DNA of 64,000 bases from a virus. Where the stretch lies: positions 1 to 64,000 of IMG/VR virus record IMGVR_UViG_3300029882_000009; one strand, given 5' to 3'. Made by a program: the position numbers and the translations under genes. Positions within the stretch are counted from its first letter, which is position 1. The number at the start of each line of letters is the position of its first letter. The notes under the pieces are model-generated. The model ran no database searches. It saw nothing but the letters and a program-made list of their open reading frames with translations, and had not been told where the DNA came from. This document shows positions 29,805 to 38,019 of the stretch, one piece after another.

Positions 29805-30001
29805 TGGATCTCCGGTTTAAGTTCAAATTCAAATTTGATGCTGAAGCATTCGTAATGGCGGCAGAGCAAGAATGTTTTGACACTTCTTGGGGGCGTTTAG
29901 GTTTGTATGTAGAAGTTTACAGGGTGGATAAAATAGATATTGATGAAGTAATAGAGTTAGCTCATGAGCAATTTGGAGAATTAATTCAAGATGAGACTTG
30001 A
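29804..30001 (+). CDS. hypothetical protein
   Basis: 65 residues, one-base overlap with the polymerase stop. Opens with the alternating RFKFKFKFD, then a helix and an acidic end. Function unknown; position suggests a polymerase-associated peptide only by proximity. Confidence 0.5.
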   Translation: MDLRFKFKFKFDAEAFVMAAEQECFDTSWGRLGLYVEVYRVDKIDIDEVIELAHEQFGELIQDET

Positions 30002-30809
30002 TAGATATGTCTTAATTCACGGCAATTGTCTTGAAGAGATGAAGAGAATACCTGATTGTTCAGTAGATATGATTTTATGTGATCTCCCTTATGGTACGAC
30101 CGCTTGTAAATGGGATATAATTATCCCATTTGAGCCTCTATGGGAGCAGTATAAACGGGTTATAAAGCCGAACGGGGCGATTTCTCTGTTTGGATCTCAA
30201 CCATTTACAAGTGCTTTGGTTATGAGCAATTCTGATATGTTTAAGTATGAATGGATATGGGAGAAAAGTAGGGGTCTTGGTTTTACTCACGTAAAAAATT
30301 CTCCATTAAAAAAACACGAAAATATTTTAATATTCTCTAAAGGAAGTATAAAACATATTGATCAAAAAGGGAGAATGAATTATAACCCGCAAGACTTGAA
30401 ACTTCTTAATAAAATTGTTAATGGAGACAAATCTTGTAAGGCAGATAAATCAGGTCATAATTTTGCAAGACCCTCAAATAAAATCTACACACAAGAATTT
30501 ACAAACTATCCGTCTTCAATTCTAAAATTCAATAACGAAGGCAATACGGTTCACCCAACTCAAAAACCCGTACCTCTTTTGGAATATTTAATAAAGATAT
30601 ATTCAAACGAAGATGATATAGTTTTAGATTCAACGATGGGATCTGGTTCAACCGGAGTAGCTGCAGCTAATACCAATCGTAAGTTTATAGGTATTGAGTT
30701 AGATGATAACTATTACGATATTGCGTTGAATAGAGTTAGTAGAGCGTTTGGGTGGACCGATGATAGAGAAGACATTGAAGAATTAGAAAGACAACAGGAA
30801 AATTTATGA
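29991..30809 (+). CDS. N4/N6 DNA methyltransferase, beta class
   Basis: 272 residues. HGNCLEEMKRIPDCSVDMIL, catalytic motif IV DLPYGTTACKWD near 31-42 (a DPPY variant), FGSQPFTS, target region in the middle, then VHPTQKPVPLLEYLI and SAM motif LDSTMGSGSTGVAA near 220-233, ending IGIELDDNYY. The motif order (IV before I) is the beta class. DLPYG fits either N6-adenine or N4-cytosine. The central 90 residues are more A/T-rich than the rest. With the methylase at 25.6 kb the phage modifies two sites. Confidence 0.85.
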   Translation: MRLDRYVLIHGNCLEEMKRIPDCSVDMILCDLPYGTTACKWDIIIPFEPLWEQYKRVIKPNGAISLFGSQPFTSALVMSNSDMFKYEWIWEKSRGLGFTHVKNSPLKKHENILIFSKGSIKHIDQKGRMNYNPQDLKLLNKIVNGDKSCKADKSGHNFARPSNKIYTQEFTNYPSSILKFNNEGNTVHPTQKPVPLLEYLIKIYSNEDDIVLDSTMGSGSTGVAAANTNRKFIGIELDDNYYDIALNRVSRAFGWTDDREDIEELERQQENL

Positions 30810-30994
30810 AACTTACTAGACTTAATTTTGAAGTGCGTGTACCAGAAAATGATCTATCTGATTTTTACGAAGAAGCAAAGGCTGCTGGAATTGAAGATCC
30901 ATCTGTTCGATTAAGCAGGGCTGTTACTGAAGCTGTTAAGGCTGTAATTAAAGATATTGCACTATTGAAGCTGCAAGATAAGGTAAATATATAA
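30806..30994 (+). CDS. hypothetical small protein
   Basis: 62 residues, ATGA-coupled to the methyltransferase. Strand, helix, helix composition (RLNFEVRVPENDLSDFYEEAKAA...). Possibly ribbon-helix-helix-like; not certain. Function unknown. Confidence 0.5.
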   Translation: MKLTRLNFEVRVPENDLSDFYEEAKAAGIEDPSVRLSRAVTEAVKAVIKDIALLKLQDKVNI

Positions 30995-31243
30995 ATGAAA
31001 TATGACATGAAACAGTACGAGTTAATGTTAGTTGAAGGCAAGTTATATTTTCCTATTTGGTTTCAAGAGTATATGGCATCTTTAACCATAGAACAAAAAG
31101 ATGAGTTAAGTCGATATTTGAGAAATTCTATCATGAACTGGGAACTTGAGTTTGAGCGCTTAGTGGATGCTAAGCCAGGTTATATGCCACAAGCCGAAGA
31201 CAAGAAACGTCATGTCGAATACATTAAAACAGGGAAATCGTAA
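30995..31243 (+). CDS. hypothetical protein
   Basis: 82 residues, starting the base after the previous stop. Helical with aromatic strands near the start (YELMLVEGKLYFPIWFQEYM). Stop overlaps the nuclease ATG. Function unknown. Confidence 0.5.
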   Translation: MKYDMKQYELMLVEGKLYFPIWFQEYMASLTIEQKDELSRYLRNSIMNWELEFERLVDAKPGYMPQAEDKKRHVEYIKTGKS

Positions 31244-32430
31244 TGGAATACACAGCAAATAATAAAACTATCACGGCATTGAGAGTTACTTCTGCGCAGT
31301 CATTTGAAGAGTGTCCGGCAAAGTGGTTTAATGAAAACTTTGTTGAGACGGAACGAAGAGATAGCCCTTATGCGACTATTGGCACAGCGGTTCACGCTAT
31401 CATTGAACGCTTTTTGATAGCAAGAAAAGCTGGGGAACAGGCTTTCGCAATCATCGACAAGGATGAAAACTGGTCAAAAATTCCCAACGCTGATGAACGT
31501 AAGAACCTACGCAAGTATCTGGATCTACTTGACAAACGCGAATATGAGATTATAGCTACAGAGTATGAATTTAGTTTTGAGATGTACCCTGGCTATCTTC
31601 CAATTCTGGGACATATTGACCTTATTTTGTTCGATAAAACAACAAATACAATCATTGTATGGGATCATAAAACAAATCGTGGTTATGAAGGGGTTGAAGT
31701 ATGGAGACACAAACTTCAACCACGTCTCTACACTATGGCGGTTCGTCGCATGTTCCCAGAGGCAAAAAATATACGGTTTGTTATTGGGTATGTAAATCTG
31801 GTGACTACTGTTGAGTGGACCATTACCGAAGAAGATGATTTGGTAACGTTTGGTCGCTGTGGCAAGATTTATGGGGAACTGGAGCGTAATCAATTCGAAA
31901 CTAGAATTGGTACTGGTTGTCAATATTGCTCATTGCGTTCTACCTGTCTTGCCTTCAGCGCTCAGGTAACGGAGTTTAAAGAAGATGCTATTGCGAAACT
32001 AGAATCGAGCGGTATGTCTAACGCTGAGAAATATTTGAAGTTAAAACAGGTGGTTAATCTTGCGAAAGGATATATGCTCAGTACCGAGATTGCGTTGATG
32101 GAAGAAATTAAAGATAGTGGTGGCAAGATTGTTTGTGATGGTCAGGAGTTTACAAATGAAACGGGGTCCGCTCGTAAATTGGACGTCAATGATGTTCTGC
32201 CAATCGTCCTCAGCGCCCTAAATCGAGATGAAGAAGAAATCGTTGGGTTACGAGAACTCTTACCTGAAATATTTACGGCTAAACTTGGATGTATTGATGA
32301 ACTTAAAGAGCCATTCCCAGAACTTGCTCGTGACATTGCATCTAAGATTATTACAGTTTCAAACAAGGAATCTTCACTCAAGGTTACAAAAATAAAATCT
32401 GTTGCGCCACGTAAAATTAAGGGAAAATAA
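31243..32430 (+). CDS. Cas4/RecB-like PD-(D/E)XK Fe-S nuclease
   Basis: 395 residues. RVTSAQSFEECPAKWF with Cys24; GTAVHAIIER near 46; GHIDLILFD near 122; catalytic WDHKTNRG (D and K) near 139; QPRLYTMAVRR near 158; and a C-terminal cluster GCQYCSLRSTC (three Cys near 226-236). One early Cys plus three late ones is the 4Fe-4S arrangement of Cas4/AddB-type nucleases. It would resect or trim DNA ends with Sak4/SSB. The last about 150 residues form an extra helical domain. Confidence 0.82.
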   Translation: MEYTANNKTITALRVTSAQSFEECPAKWFNENFVETERRDSPYATIGTAVHAIIERFLIARKAGEQAFAIIDKDENWSKIPNADERKNLRKYLDLLDKREYEIIATEYEFSFEMYPGYLPILGHIDLILFDKTTNTIIVWDHKTNRGYEGVEVWRHKLQPRLYTMAVRRMFPEAKNIRFVIGYVNLVTTVEWTITEEDDLVTFGRCGKIYGELERNQFETRIGTGCQYCSLRSTCLAFSAQVTEFKEDAIAKLESSGMSNAEKYLKLKQVVNLAKGYMLSTEIALMEEIKDSGGKIVCDGQEFTNETGSARKLDVNDVLPIVLSALNRDEEEIVGLRELLPEIFTAKLGCIDELKEPFPELARDIASKIITVSNKESSLKVTKIKSVAPRKIKGK

Positions 32431-32432
32431 GG

Positions 32433-32438
32433 TATAAT
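32433..32438 (+). promoter_or_regulatory. -10 element of a leaderless promoter
   Basis: TATAAT preceded by AAGG; -35 weak. The ATG of the next gene begins 5 bases downstream, as at 2636 and 8747. Confidence 0.55.
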
Positions 32439-32443
32439 ACATT

Positions 32444-32817
32444 ATGTTAACAAATTTTGAAGATGTTCAAGCATTCCACAGAAAGTTTGGTGTTCCAACA
32501 TCAGACTTTCCAATCAATCTACCAACAGAGATTTCCGCATAAAGTTTCTGACTGAGGAATTGGAAGAGTATATACAAGCAGTTGAAAAGGGAGATTTGGC
32601 CCTGCAATTTGATGCCCTTCTTGATATTGTTTATGTCGCTCTTGGAACCGCTGATATGCAGGGTTTTCCATGGCAAGAAGGGTTCGATCTTGTTCAAGCT
32701 GCAAATATGAAGAAGATACCAGCGACTGCCGATCACAAGAAAATTACAAAACCAGATGGCTGGCTCCCACCAGATATTGCTGGTTTAATCGAGAAGTATA
32801 CGAAAGTGAGTTTTTGA
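32444..32817 (+). pseudogene. MazG/PRA-PH-like pyrophosphohydrolase with -1 frameshift
   Basis: The ATG frame reads FEDVQAFHRKFGVPTSDFP and INLPTEISA, then stops at 32540. The -1 frame resumes RDFRIKFLTEELEEYIQAVE, then FDALLDIVYVALGTADMQG and KPDGWLPPDI to 32817. Together they form a complete phosphoribosyl-ATP-pyrophosphohydrolase-like protein (FHxxFG...FRxxFLxEELxE...DALxDxxYvxxGtA). One missing base between about 32515 and 32530 explains the break. No slippery heptamer is evident, so mutation or sequence error is likelier than programmed shifting. A -10 box 5 bases before the ATG suggests a leaderless mRNA. Confidence 0.75.
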
Positions 32818-33137
32818 TGGGAAAAGTTATACAATTCGCACGTATAGAAGATATTGTTAAAAATAAAACTAATCGTGAGGAAATAGCTCAACGAAAGGCA
32901 GACGCTGAAATAGTTCGTATCAATGGATTACTCGAACAAGGCATTACCATGATACAAACTGAACTTAGCGGATATTCACTATCTTGCGCTTATAAAGGCA
33001 GTAAGTGGAAGTTTGAAGTATACACGAATGGTTGTGTTGGTTTTACTCCATTAAGGGGCCGCAATAATCGTTACAGTTTTTGGAGAATTAAGGATTGGCG
33101 TAATATGGAGCCAACTGTAAAAGGGACTGCAATTTGA
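32817..33137 (+). CDS. hypothetical protein
   Basis: 106 residues from the ATG overlapping the previous TGA (TGATG). Helical, basic first half (IVKNKTNREEIAQRKADAEI) and a strand-rich second half (WKFEVYTNGCVGFTPLRG). Function unknown. Confidence 0.6.
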   Translation: MGKVIQFARIEDIVKNKTNREEIAQRKADAEIVRINGLLEQGITMIQTELSGYSLSCAYKGSKWKFEVYTNGCVGFTPLRGRNNRYSFWRIKDWRNMEPTVKGTAI

Positions 33138-33199
33138 CTTTGTTGATAATTTTCGGTCTGATAGTATCGTTTATACAGGCCATGAAGATAAAGGAATAA
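33134..33199 (+). CDS. possible 21-residue membrane peptide
   Basis: TTG start overlapping the previous stop (TTGA): TLLIIFGLIVSFIQAMKIKE, one short hydrophobic helix with a basic end. Too short to be sure of. Confidence 0.3.
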   Translation: MTLLIIFGLIVSFIQAMKIKE

Positions 33200-33203
33200 T
33201 TAA

Positions 33204-33875
33204 ATGCGTATAGGTTTCGTGGGATATGTCTCACTGCAAGAACAGACGATGTACAACGATCTGATTAATGGATTGGCAAAACTAAGCGGAGAACCAATTC
33301 ACTTTATGGGTTTGAAGAATTTGACTGAAGACTGTGATCAGCCAGCAAATGAACTTATAGATCATTATGGAGATTGTCTAAAACCGCTCGTGGATGCTCC
33401 GGTTGCAGAGACAATTCCCTTTCTCAAATACGAACTGCCAGAACTTGATATTGTGCTGGTTGAAGCTTGTGCTCAAGGCAACCCACTAAAGGCTATGGTT
33501 GAATTATTACGACATCTTCATATCGCCAATCCAAATATTGGGTTTGTAATGGTAGATACGAATGGTGCAGCTAAACCATTACATAAGAAGATCTGTGCAT
33601 TTACAACTCCAGAGCGCATAGTCATCGCTACTACCTACCCAGAGGATTGTAAGAAGGGTAATCAAGTAGTATTTTGTGGATATAAGAACGAAGGTACTTT
33701 GATTGATTCCCTTGTCTCTACTTCCAACTACACAACTTCAGAACGCGCCAATACTTCCCTGTGGGAAACTTTTTGTCAACTTCAGAACGGTCCACTCACA
33801 GATTTCAAATTGAATGACTATGAAGACCTGTGTGAAGCTGCTGGACTTACTGACTATGTGAAGACAAATATATGA
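33204..33875 (+). CDS. hypothetical Rossmann-like protein
   Basis: 223 residues with ribosome site AAGGAAT. Opens MRIGFVGYVSLQEQTMYNDL, a beta strand and glycine turn like a nucleotide-binding fold, with later strands LDIVLVEACAQGN and GFVMVDTNGAAK. No Walker motif. The family is not recognised; the position in the nucleotide/recombination block and the Rossmann-like alternation suggest an enzyme. Confidence 0.55.
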   Translation: MRIGFVGYVSLQEQTMYNDLINGLAKLSGEPIHFMGLKNLTEDCDQPANELIDHYGDCLKPLVDAPVAETIPFLKYELPELDIVLVEACAQGNPLKAMVELLRHLHIANPNIGFVMVDTNGAAKPLHKKICAFTTPERIVIATTYPEDCKKGNQVVFCGYKNEGTLIDSLVSTSNYTTSERANTSLWETFCQLQNGPLTDFKLNDYEDLCEAAGLTDYVKTNI

Positions 33876-34195
33876 ATAAATTACTAGCTTGTTCTGTTCG
33901 TATCACATACCCAATGCAATTTACAACTTATGGTCCAAATGCTCCGTGTGATGTTTGGGGGATTAAGAGTGTAACAGAGCGGATAATATCTGTGATAATT
34001 GTTGCAATGTCAGGGGCAGATATTAAACATCAAGCCTTTAAAGAAGCTCAAAGAGTAGAAGTTAATGGATGTTCGAGTGGTACGTTAGAATTGGTTTCTG
34101 TAACCGACTATTCTTCTTACAAGAACAATAAACATCTATTAGATTTTGATTTCCCCAATATTGACAAGGAAAATAAAGAATATGCTAATACTTGA
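33872..34195 (+). CDS. hypothetical protein
   Basis: 107 residues, ATGA-coupled. Hydrophobic strands near the start (ACSVRITYPMQFTTYG) and a mid strand IISVIIVAMSG. The next gene starts 14 bases inside it. Function unknown. Confidence 0.5.
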   Translation: MNKLLACSVRITYPMQFTTYGPNAPCDVWGIKSVTERIISVIIVAMSGADIKHQAFKEAQRVEVNGCSSGTLELVSVTDYSSYKNNKHLLDFDFPNIDKENKEYANT

Positions 34196-35102
34196 AGGTA
34201 CGGACAATACAGGTAAAACTACGGTCGCGAAAGCGTTATCTAAGCTCTTACCAGGCTGGAGTTATCGACATCATTCAAAACCACCTATTGACGTCTACAC
34301 CTATTTCTCTACGTTTCTTGCCGACAGTCATTCAAGAGTAATCGTAGATCGTTTTCATTGGTCAAACTATGCTTACTCTCAGACATACCATGATCAGCCA
34401 TTAATGAACAAACATCAATGGCGCTGTCTTGAACTTATGTTGATGGCCCAAAATACTCATACTCTCTATATGTACGATGATCCTGAGAACGTTATTGGAC
34501 GCTGGGGAAGTGGGGAGATGTATGAGGCGAAGGCGGATAAGATTAGGGAGTTAAGCGAACATTATCTTGAACTCTACAAGGGTATTCCCGATGCGGATAT
34601 TCGATGTACTTTACCTGCTAGCATGTACAACCTTAGAGATTTAATGGATGAAAACGGAGATCCAACTGAGAAATTAAAGGTTATAGCTATTAACTCCATA
34701 ACTTCATCGACTGCTGCTTCAAAGTTATTGCCTCCGAGTCTTGGTATGGGCGCGGTTGGTGGTTTCATGGTCATTGGTGATACTCCATTATGGCCAGCGG
34801 ATGATGATAAACGTCCCCAAGTTCCGTGGAATTATGATGGTTGGTTATGGCAAGCTATAGATGAATATAAAGTCAAATGGTGGAATGGGTATTACACCTA
34901 TGCCTCAGCGTTTGATAGTAATTATCAGATGGGACATTACATTCACAAGGTTATTAAACCAAAAAAGATACTTTACGTAGGTAACGTACCATCCACTGTT
35001 TCTTATGTTTCAACATTACACATGCCAATACCTTTCAGCAGCACTAGATGGGTACCGGACAAATGGAAACTGGAAGTCGGAGAGTTTTTAAATGGGAATT
35101 AG
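34182..35102 (+). CDS. thymidylate/dNMP kinase-like P-loop protein with extra C-terminal domain
   Basis: 306 residues from the ATG behind AAGGAAA. MLILEGTDNTGKTTVAKAL carries the P-loop; VIVDRFHWSNYAYSQ is the DR(W/Y)xxS block of thymidylate/deoxynucleoside kinases; an LID-like GRWGSGEMYEAK follows. The kinase part ends near 185. The remaining about 120 residues (GFMVIGDTPLWPADDDK, then KKILYVGNVP) form a second domain, tryptophan-rich, not seen in ordinary dNMP kinases. It should convert dTMP or another dNMP to the diphosphate. The fusion is discussed as a finding. Confidence 0.75.
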   Translation: MLILEGTDNTGKTTVAKALSKLLPGWSYRHHSKPPIDVYTYFSTFLADSHSRVIVDRFHWSNYAYSQTYHDQPLMNKHQWRCLELMLMAQNTHTLYMYDDPENVIGRWGSGEMYEAKADKIRELSEHYLELYKGIPDADIRCTLPASMYNLRDLMDENGDPTEKLKVIAINSITSSTAASKLLPPSLGMGAVGGFMVIGDTPLWPADDDKRPQVPWNYDGWLWQAIDEYKVKWWNGYYTYASAFDSNYQMGHYIHKVIKPKKILYVGNVPSTVSYVSTLHMPIPFSSTRWVPDKWKLEVGEFLNGN

Positions 35103-36462
35103 ATCTGTAGAGTATGACTTCGAAAATTACGCTATCAAAGAAGTTGTCTCAGATATGGAAGTATCACTGGATATTACGGCCAATTCTTACTACAGTGATA
35201 GATTGCGTGGTATGGTATACGATCTGTCAACAAAACTCGCTTCTAACAATGTCTTTGAAGAAGTAGTTCATGATCCTGTAGTAAAGAAATATACCAGCCA
35301 CACAATATCAATACCGTTGACATGGTGGGATCATTTGAAAGACACCTATAATGAGTATTGGCGCATGAATATTTTTAAAGTTAGTAAGCGTGAAATAATG
35401 GTAGAGAGAGTAATAAACAACTATCACAAACACGTCTATAGAGTTGTTCATGTTTGTCCTCATTTACCGCTGCGAAAAGATGATTTACATAACTGTATTA
35501 ATTTCATACAGAAGGATCAATATATGAGTACTATTGTTATATATCACAAGGCTGATTTCGATGGTTTGTTTTGCAGGGAAATTGCACATAAGGCACTCGG
35601 CGATAAAGACGTTGAGTACATCGGATGGGATTATGGTGACATAGAGCCTGTGTGTGACAAAGACGACACCATTTATATACTTGACATTAATGTTCCTTCA
35701 TTGATGGATCATAAAGGTGTAATATGGATAGATCATCACAAGACTGCCATAGACCGATACGGAAAATTGCCCGGACTGCAAATTGATGGAGTGGCTGCTT
35801 GTCGTCTTTGTTGGCAATATTTAATTGAGGGTTCCCGAGAAACTTTAGTTAAGGAAATGTTTATTGATCGGTTACTTCCTGAGCCTATTGCTGTACGTCT
35901 CGCTGGGGAATATGATATTTGGGATAAGAGAGACGAGCGAGCAGATACTTTTCAGTTCGGTCTTCGTAGTGTTGATCTTAATTCCAAACCACATGGTTTA
36001 TATTCATATTGGGATAGACTGCTTGATAACGGTAAATATGCAGCTTGCACTGTTGACGAACTATTACAAAACGGTAAACTGATTCAAGATTACCAAACCA
36101 AACAATATGCTAAAACTATCAAATCATGCGGTTTTACTCTGGATTGGGAAGGTATCACATTCCTTGCTATAAATACATCAAGAGGATATAATTCTCACCT
36201 GTTTACCGCAGCGTTAACAGATGATCATGATGCCTGTCTTGGTTTTGGATGGGATGGCAATAAATGGTCAATTTCCTTATATGGTGCTCCACATCGACCT
36301 GATATTGATCTTTCACAAATCGCTATCAAGTATGGTGGGGGCGGACACAAACAGGCTTGTGGTTTTCAATCACGTAATTTACCTTTTGTCTTAATGACCG
36401 AACAAGAACGAAAAGTTCAAAAGGAAGTTAACGGTTATGGATGTAGTGATGGTGGTGGGTAA
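35092..36462 (+). CDS. DHH phosphoesterase fused to a phage N-terminal domain
   Basis: 456 residues. C-terminal part: HKADFDGLFCREIA near 152, YILDINVPS near 200, WIDHHKTAID near 212 (DHH), and GGGGHKQACGF near 414 (DHHA1). This is the NrnA/GdpP/RecJ-type phosphoesterase fold, hydrolysing oligonucleotides or cyclic dinucleotides. Residues 1-140 (SIPLTWWDHLKDTYNEYW...HVCPHLPLR) look like a separate small phage protein joined in frame. An internal ATG at 35524 with AGAAGGATC upstream could make the DHH part alone. Both products are possible. Confidence 0.8.
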   Translation: MGIRSVEYDFENYAIKEVVSDMEVSLDITANSYYSDRLRGMVYDLSTKLASNNVFEEVVHDPVVKKYTSHTISIPLTWWDHLKDTYNEYWRMNIFKVSKREIMVERVINNYHKHVYRVVHVCPHLPLRKDDLHNCINFIQKDQYMSTIVIYHKADFDGLFCREIAHKALGDKDVEYIGWDYGDIEPVCDKDDTIYILDINVPSLMDHKGVIWIDHHKTAIDRYGKLPGLQIDGVAACRLCWQYLIEGSRETLVKEMFIDRLLPEPIAVRLAGEYDIWDKRDERADTFQFGLRSVDLNSKPHGLYSYWDRLLDNGKYAACTVDELLQNGKLIQDYQTKQYAKTIKSCGFTLDWEGITFLAINTSRGYNSHLFTAALTDDHDACLGFGWDGNKWSISLYGAPHRPDIDLSQIAIKYGGGGHKQACGFQSRNLPFVLMTEQERKVQKEVNGYGCSDGGG

Positions 36463-36932
36463 TGAACAGAATCAGTCTTGACACTCGCTATATGTTGATT
36501 GCTCATACCGTAGCTCTTGGTTCTACCTGTTTACGTCGTAAAGTAGGAGCAGTATTACTTCGCGAAGGTCGTATCATTTCCACAGGTTATAATGGAACAC
36601 CTTCAGGAAGCCCTCACTGTTCGTCTGACACGTGCGGACCAGGTAAATCCTGCACAGACACCATTCATGCTGAAATCAACGCTATAACAAGAGCTAGAGA
36701 GCAAGGGGATACACTCTATTGTACCGACCAACCTTGTCTACCTTGTATTAAAGCCATTGTTTCTCATAATTCCAATATTCGTATCTTATATTGGCGTTCC
36801 TATGAAGACAAAGTAAGAGATGAATGGTGTCAAAAGATGGGCGTTGAAATCTATGAAATTGGCTGGGATGACATGATAGATAAATATTCAGCATTAATAG
36901 GATTAGGAGAAGATAAATGTGTGACTGTATAA
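36462..36932 (+). CDS. dCMP deaminase
   Basis: 156 residues. HAEINAI near 69-75 (zinc His and catalytic Glu) and PCLPC near 90-94 form the deaminase zinc site; STGYNGTPSGSPHC near 44 is the typical substrate loop of dCMP deaminases. It converts dCMP to dUMP, the substrate of the ThyX encoded upstream. One-base overlap with the DHH gene. Confidence 0.92.
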   Translation: MNRISLDTRYMLIAHTVALGSTCLRRKVGAVLLREGRIISTGYNGTPSGSPHCSSDTCGPGKSCTDTIHAEINAITRAREQGDTLYCTDQPCLPCIKAIVSHNSNIRILYWRSYEDKVRDEWCQKMGVEIYEIGWDDMIDKYSALIGLGEDKCVTV

Positions 36933-37147
36933 CGATGGTGAATGAAGCGTTAAAACCTACAGGTTTTTCTTTGTGTTGGTCTACTGCCATACCTTCAGAG
37001 GGAGGGCAAGCATGGACATTTATTCCTATAAAAACATGGAAACAAGGTAAAGGATTAAAACTTATTGATGGTCCAGTAATTCAACCTAAATTTTGTTCGT
37101 TTTGTGGTAATCCGGTAGGATTGTGTGGGGACGGGGTTGTTGTTTAG
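36917..37147 (+). CDS. hypothetical zinc-binding small protein
   Basis: 76 residues, overlapping the deaminase end by 16 bases. MCDCITMVNEALKPTG opening and CSFCGNPVGLCGDG near the end supply CxC and CxxC pairs. Resembles a class of phage zinc-ribbon proteins with an N-terminal 'C-x-C-I-xxxNxxL' segment. Function unknown. Confidence 0.6.
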   Translation: MCDCITMVNEALKPTGFSLCWSTAIPSEGGQAWTFIPIKTWKQGKGLKLIDGPVIQPKFCSFCGNPVGLCGDGVVV

Positions 37148-37304
37148 AGAAATAATTTATGTCTATCTCTTTTGTGGCTTGACACTTATGGGACTACCAT
37201 ATTGGCTCACTCACATATTTAGTCCTATTAGATTTTTGCTTCTCACACTAACATGGCCTTATTGGGTATGGGCATCTATACAGACAGGGAATGATATAGA
37301 GTGA
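37140..37304 (+). CDS. small two-pass membrane protein
   Basis: 54 residues if the TTG behind GGGGACGGGG is used, or 38 from the ATG at 37188. Two hydrophobic runs (IIYVYLFCGLTLMGLPYWL and FLLLTLTWPYWVWA). Its TGA overlaps the next GTG. Too short for automatic calling, but composition and coupling support it. Function unknown. Confidence 0.45.
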   Translation: MFREIIYVYLFCGLTLMGLPYWLTHIFSPIRFLLLTLTWPYWVWASIQTGNDIE

Positions 37305-37579
37305 GCACATTGATTGAAAAAGCTGAACTAGCTCGCATTCATTGGGAATCTATCCCTAAAGGTACGATAGAAAAATACAATGCATGGGATGTGTGGTCCG
37401 ATGCCTGTAAGCGAAGAGATAGTTGGATAAGTAGATTAACCAACGCTCGTCTTAAAGTGTGTGAAGCCGCAATATTCTTTAAAGCTAATGTATCATGTCC
37501 CCCAGACTTTGAAAATCCTGAAAAGTATCTGATAAAGTTTGTATATACACTTGAACTTATTGAAAGTGAAAACACATGA
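37301..37579 (+). CDS. hypothetical helical protein
   Basis: 92 residues from GTG, coupled (GTGA) to the membrane peptide. Helical throughout (IEKAELARIHWESIP, then KRRDSWISRLTNARLKVCE). Stop overlaps the next ATG. Function unknown. Confidence 0.55.
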   Translation: MSTLIEKAELARIHWESIPKGTIEKYNAWDVWSDACKRRDSWISRLTNARLKVCEAAIFFKANVSCPPDFENPEKYLIKFVYTLELIESENT

Positions 37580-37995
37580 ATGAACGTGAACTTTACCAAC
37601 CCCTTATAAAAGGTGCTAACGCTGAGGGATGGTTGTTGTGGAGAGTCAAAGACGGCACTTATGGGAAAAATCCTTTTGATATAAGTGGTGTTGCCCCTGA
37701 CGGTCGAGCGGTAGGTTTTGAGGTTAAAAAATTAATAAGGATAAGAGAAGACCAACCTATTGGTTGGTCTGTCTTTGAGTCCCATCAACTTGCCTATCTA
37801 AAAGCTTATCAGAAACATGGTGGTCATGCAATCATGGGGTTTTACGGAACGTCAGACAATCGTCTTATTCTGGTTCGATATGACGAATTGCGTAACCCTA
37901 AAGCTTTACTGGAAACTTATCAGATGGTTGAATTGAAGAAGGATAAAGAAATTTGGACTGGCTGGTCTAAATATGAAATGTTGGGGAGGCCATAA
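37576..37995 (+). CDS. RecU-like PD-(D/E)XK nuclease
   Basis: 139 residues. NPFDISGVAPDGRAVGFEVKK holds the D...E-V-K catalytic set of PD-(D/E)XK nucleases. FESHQLAYLKAYQKHGGHAIMGF matches the (F/L)xxHQLxxLxxxxxxGG(x)A strand-helix of RecU/Holliday-junction-resolvase-like phage proteins. It would cut recombination or replication intermediates. Last plus-strand gene before transcription converges. Confidence 0.75.
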   Translation: MNERELYQPLIKGANAEGWLLWRVKDGTYGKNPFDISGVAPDGRAVGFEVKKLIRIREDQPIGWSVFESHQLAYLKAYQKHGGHAIMGFYGTSDNRLILVRYDELRNPKALLETYQMVELKKDKEIWTGWSKYEMLGRP

Positions 37996-38019
37996 CTTCA
38001 TCCATTTGTCTTAGTTCCT

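Noticed and set aside
37996-38019. Bidirectional terminator at the convergence point
   Set aside because: The 24-base gap shows no stem with a T tract on either strand.
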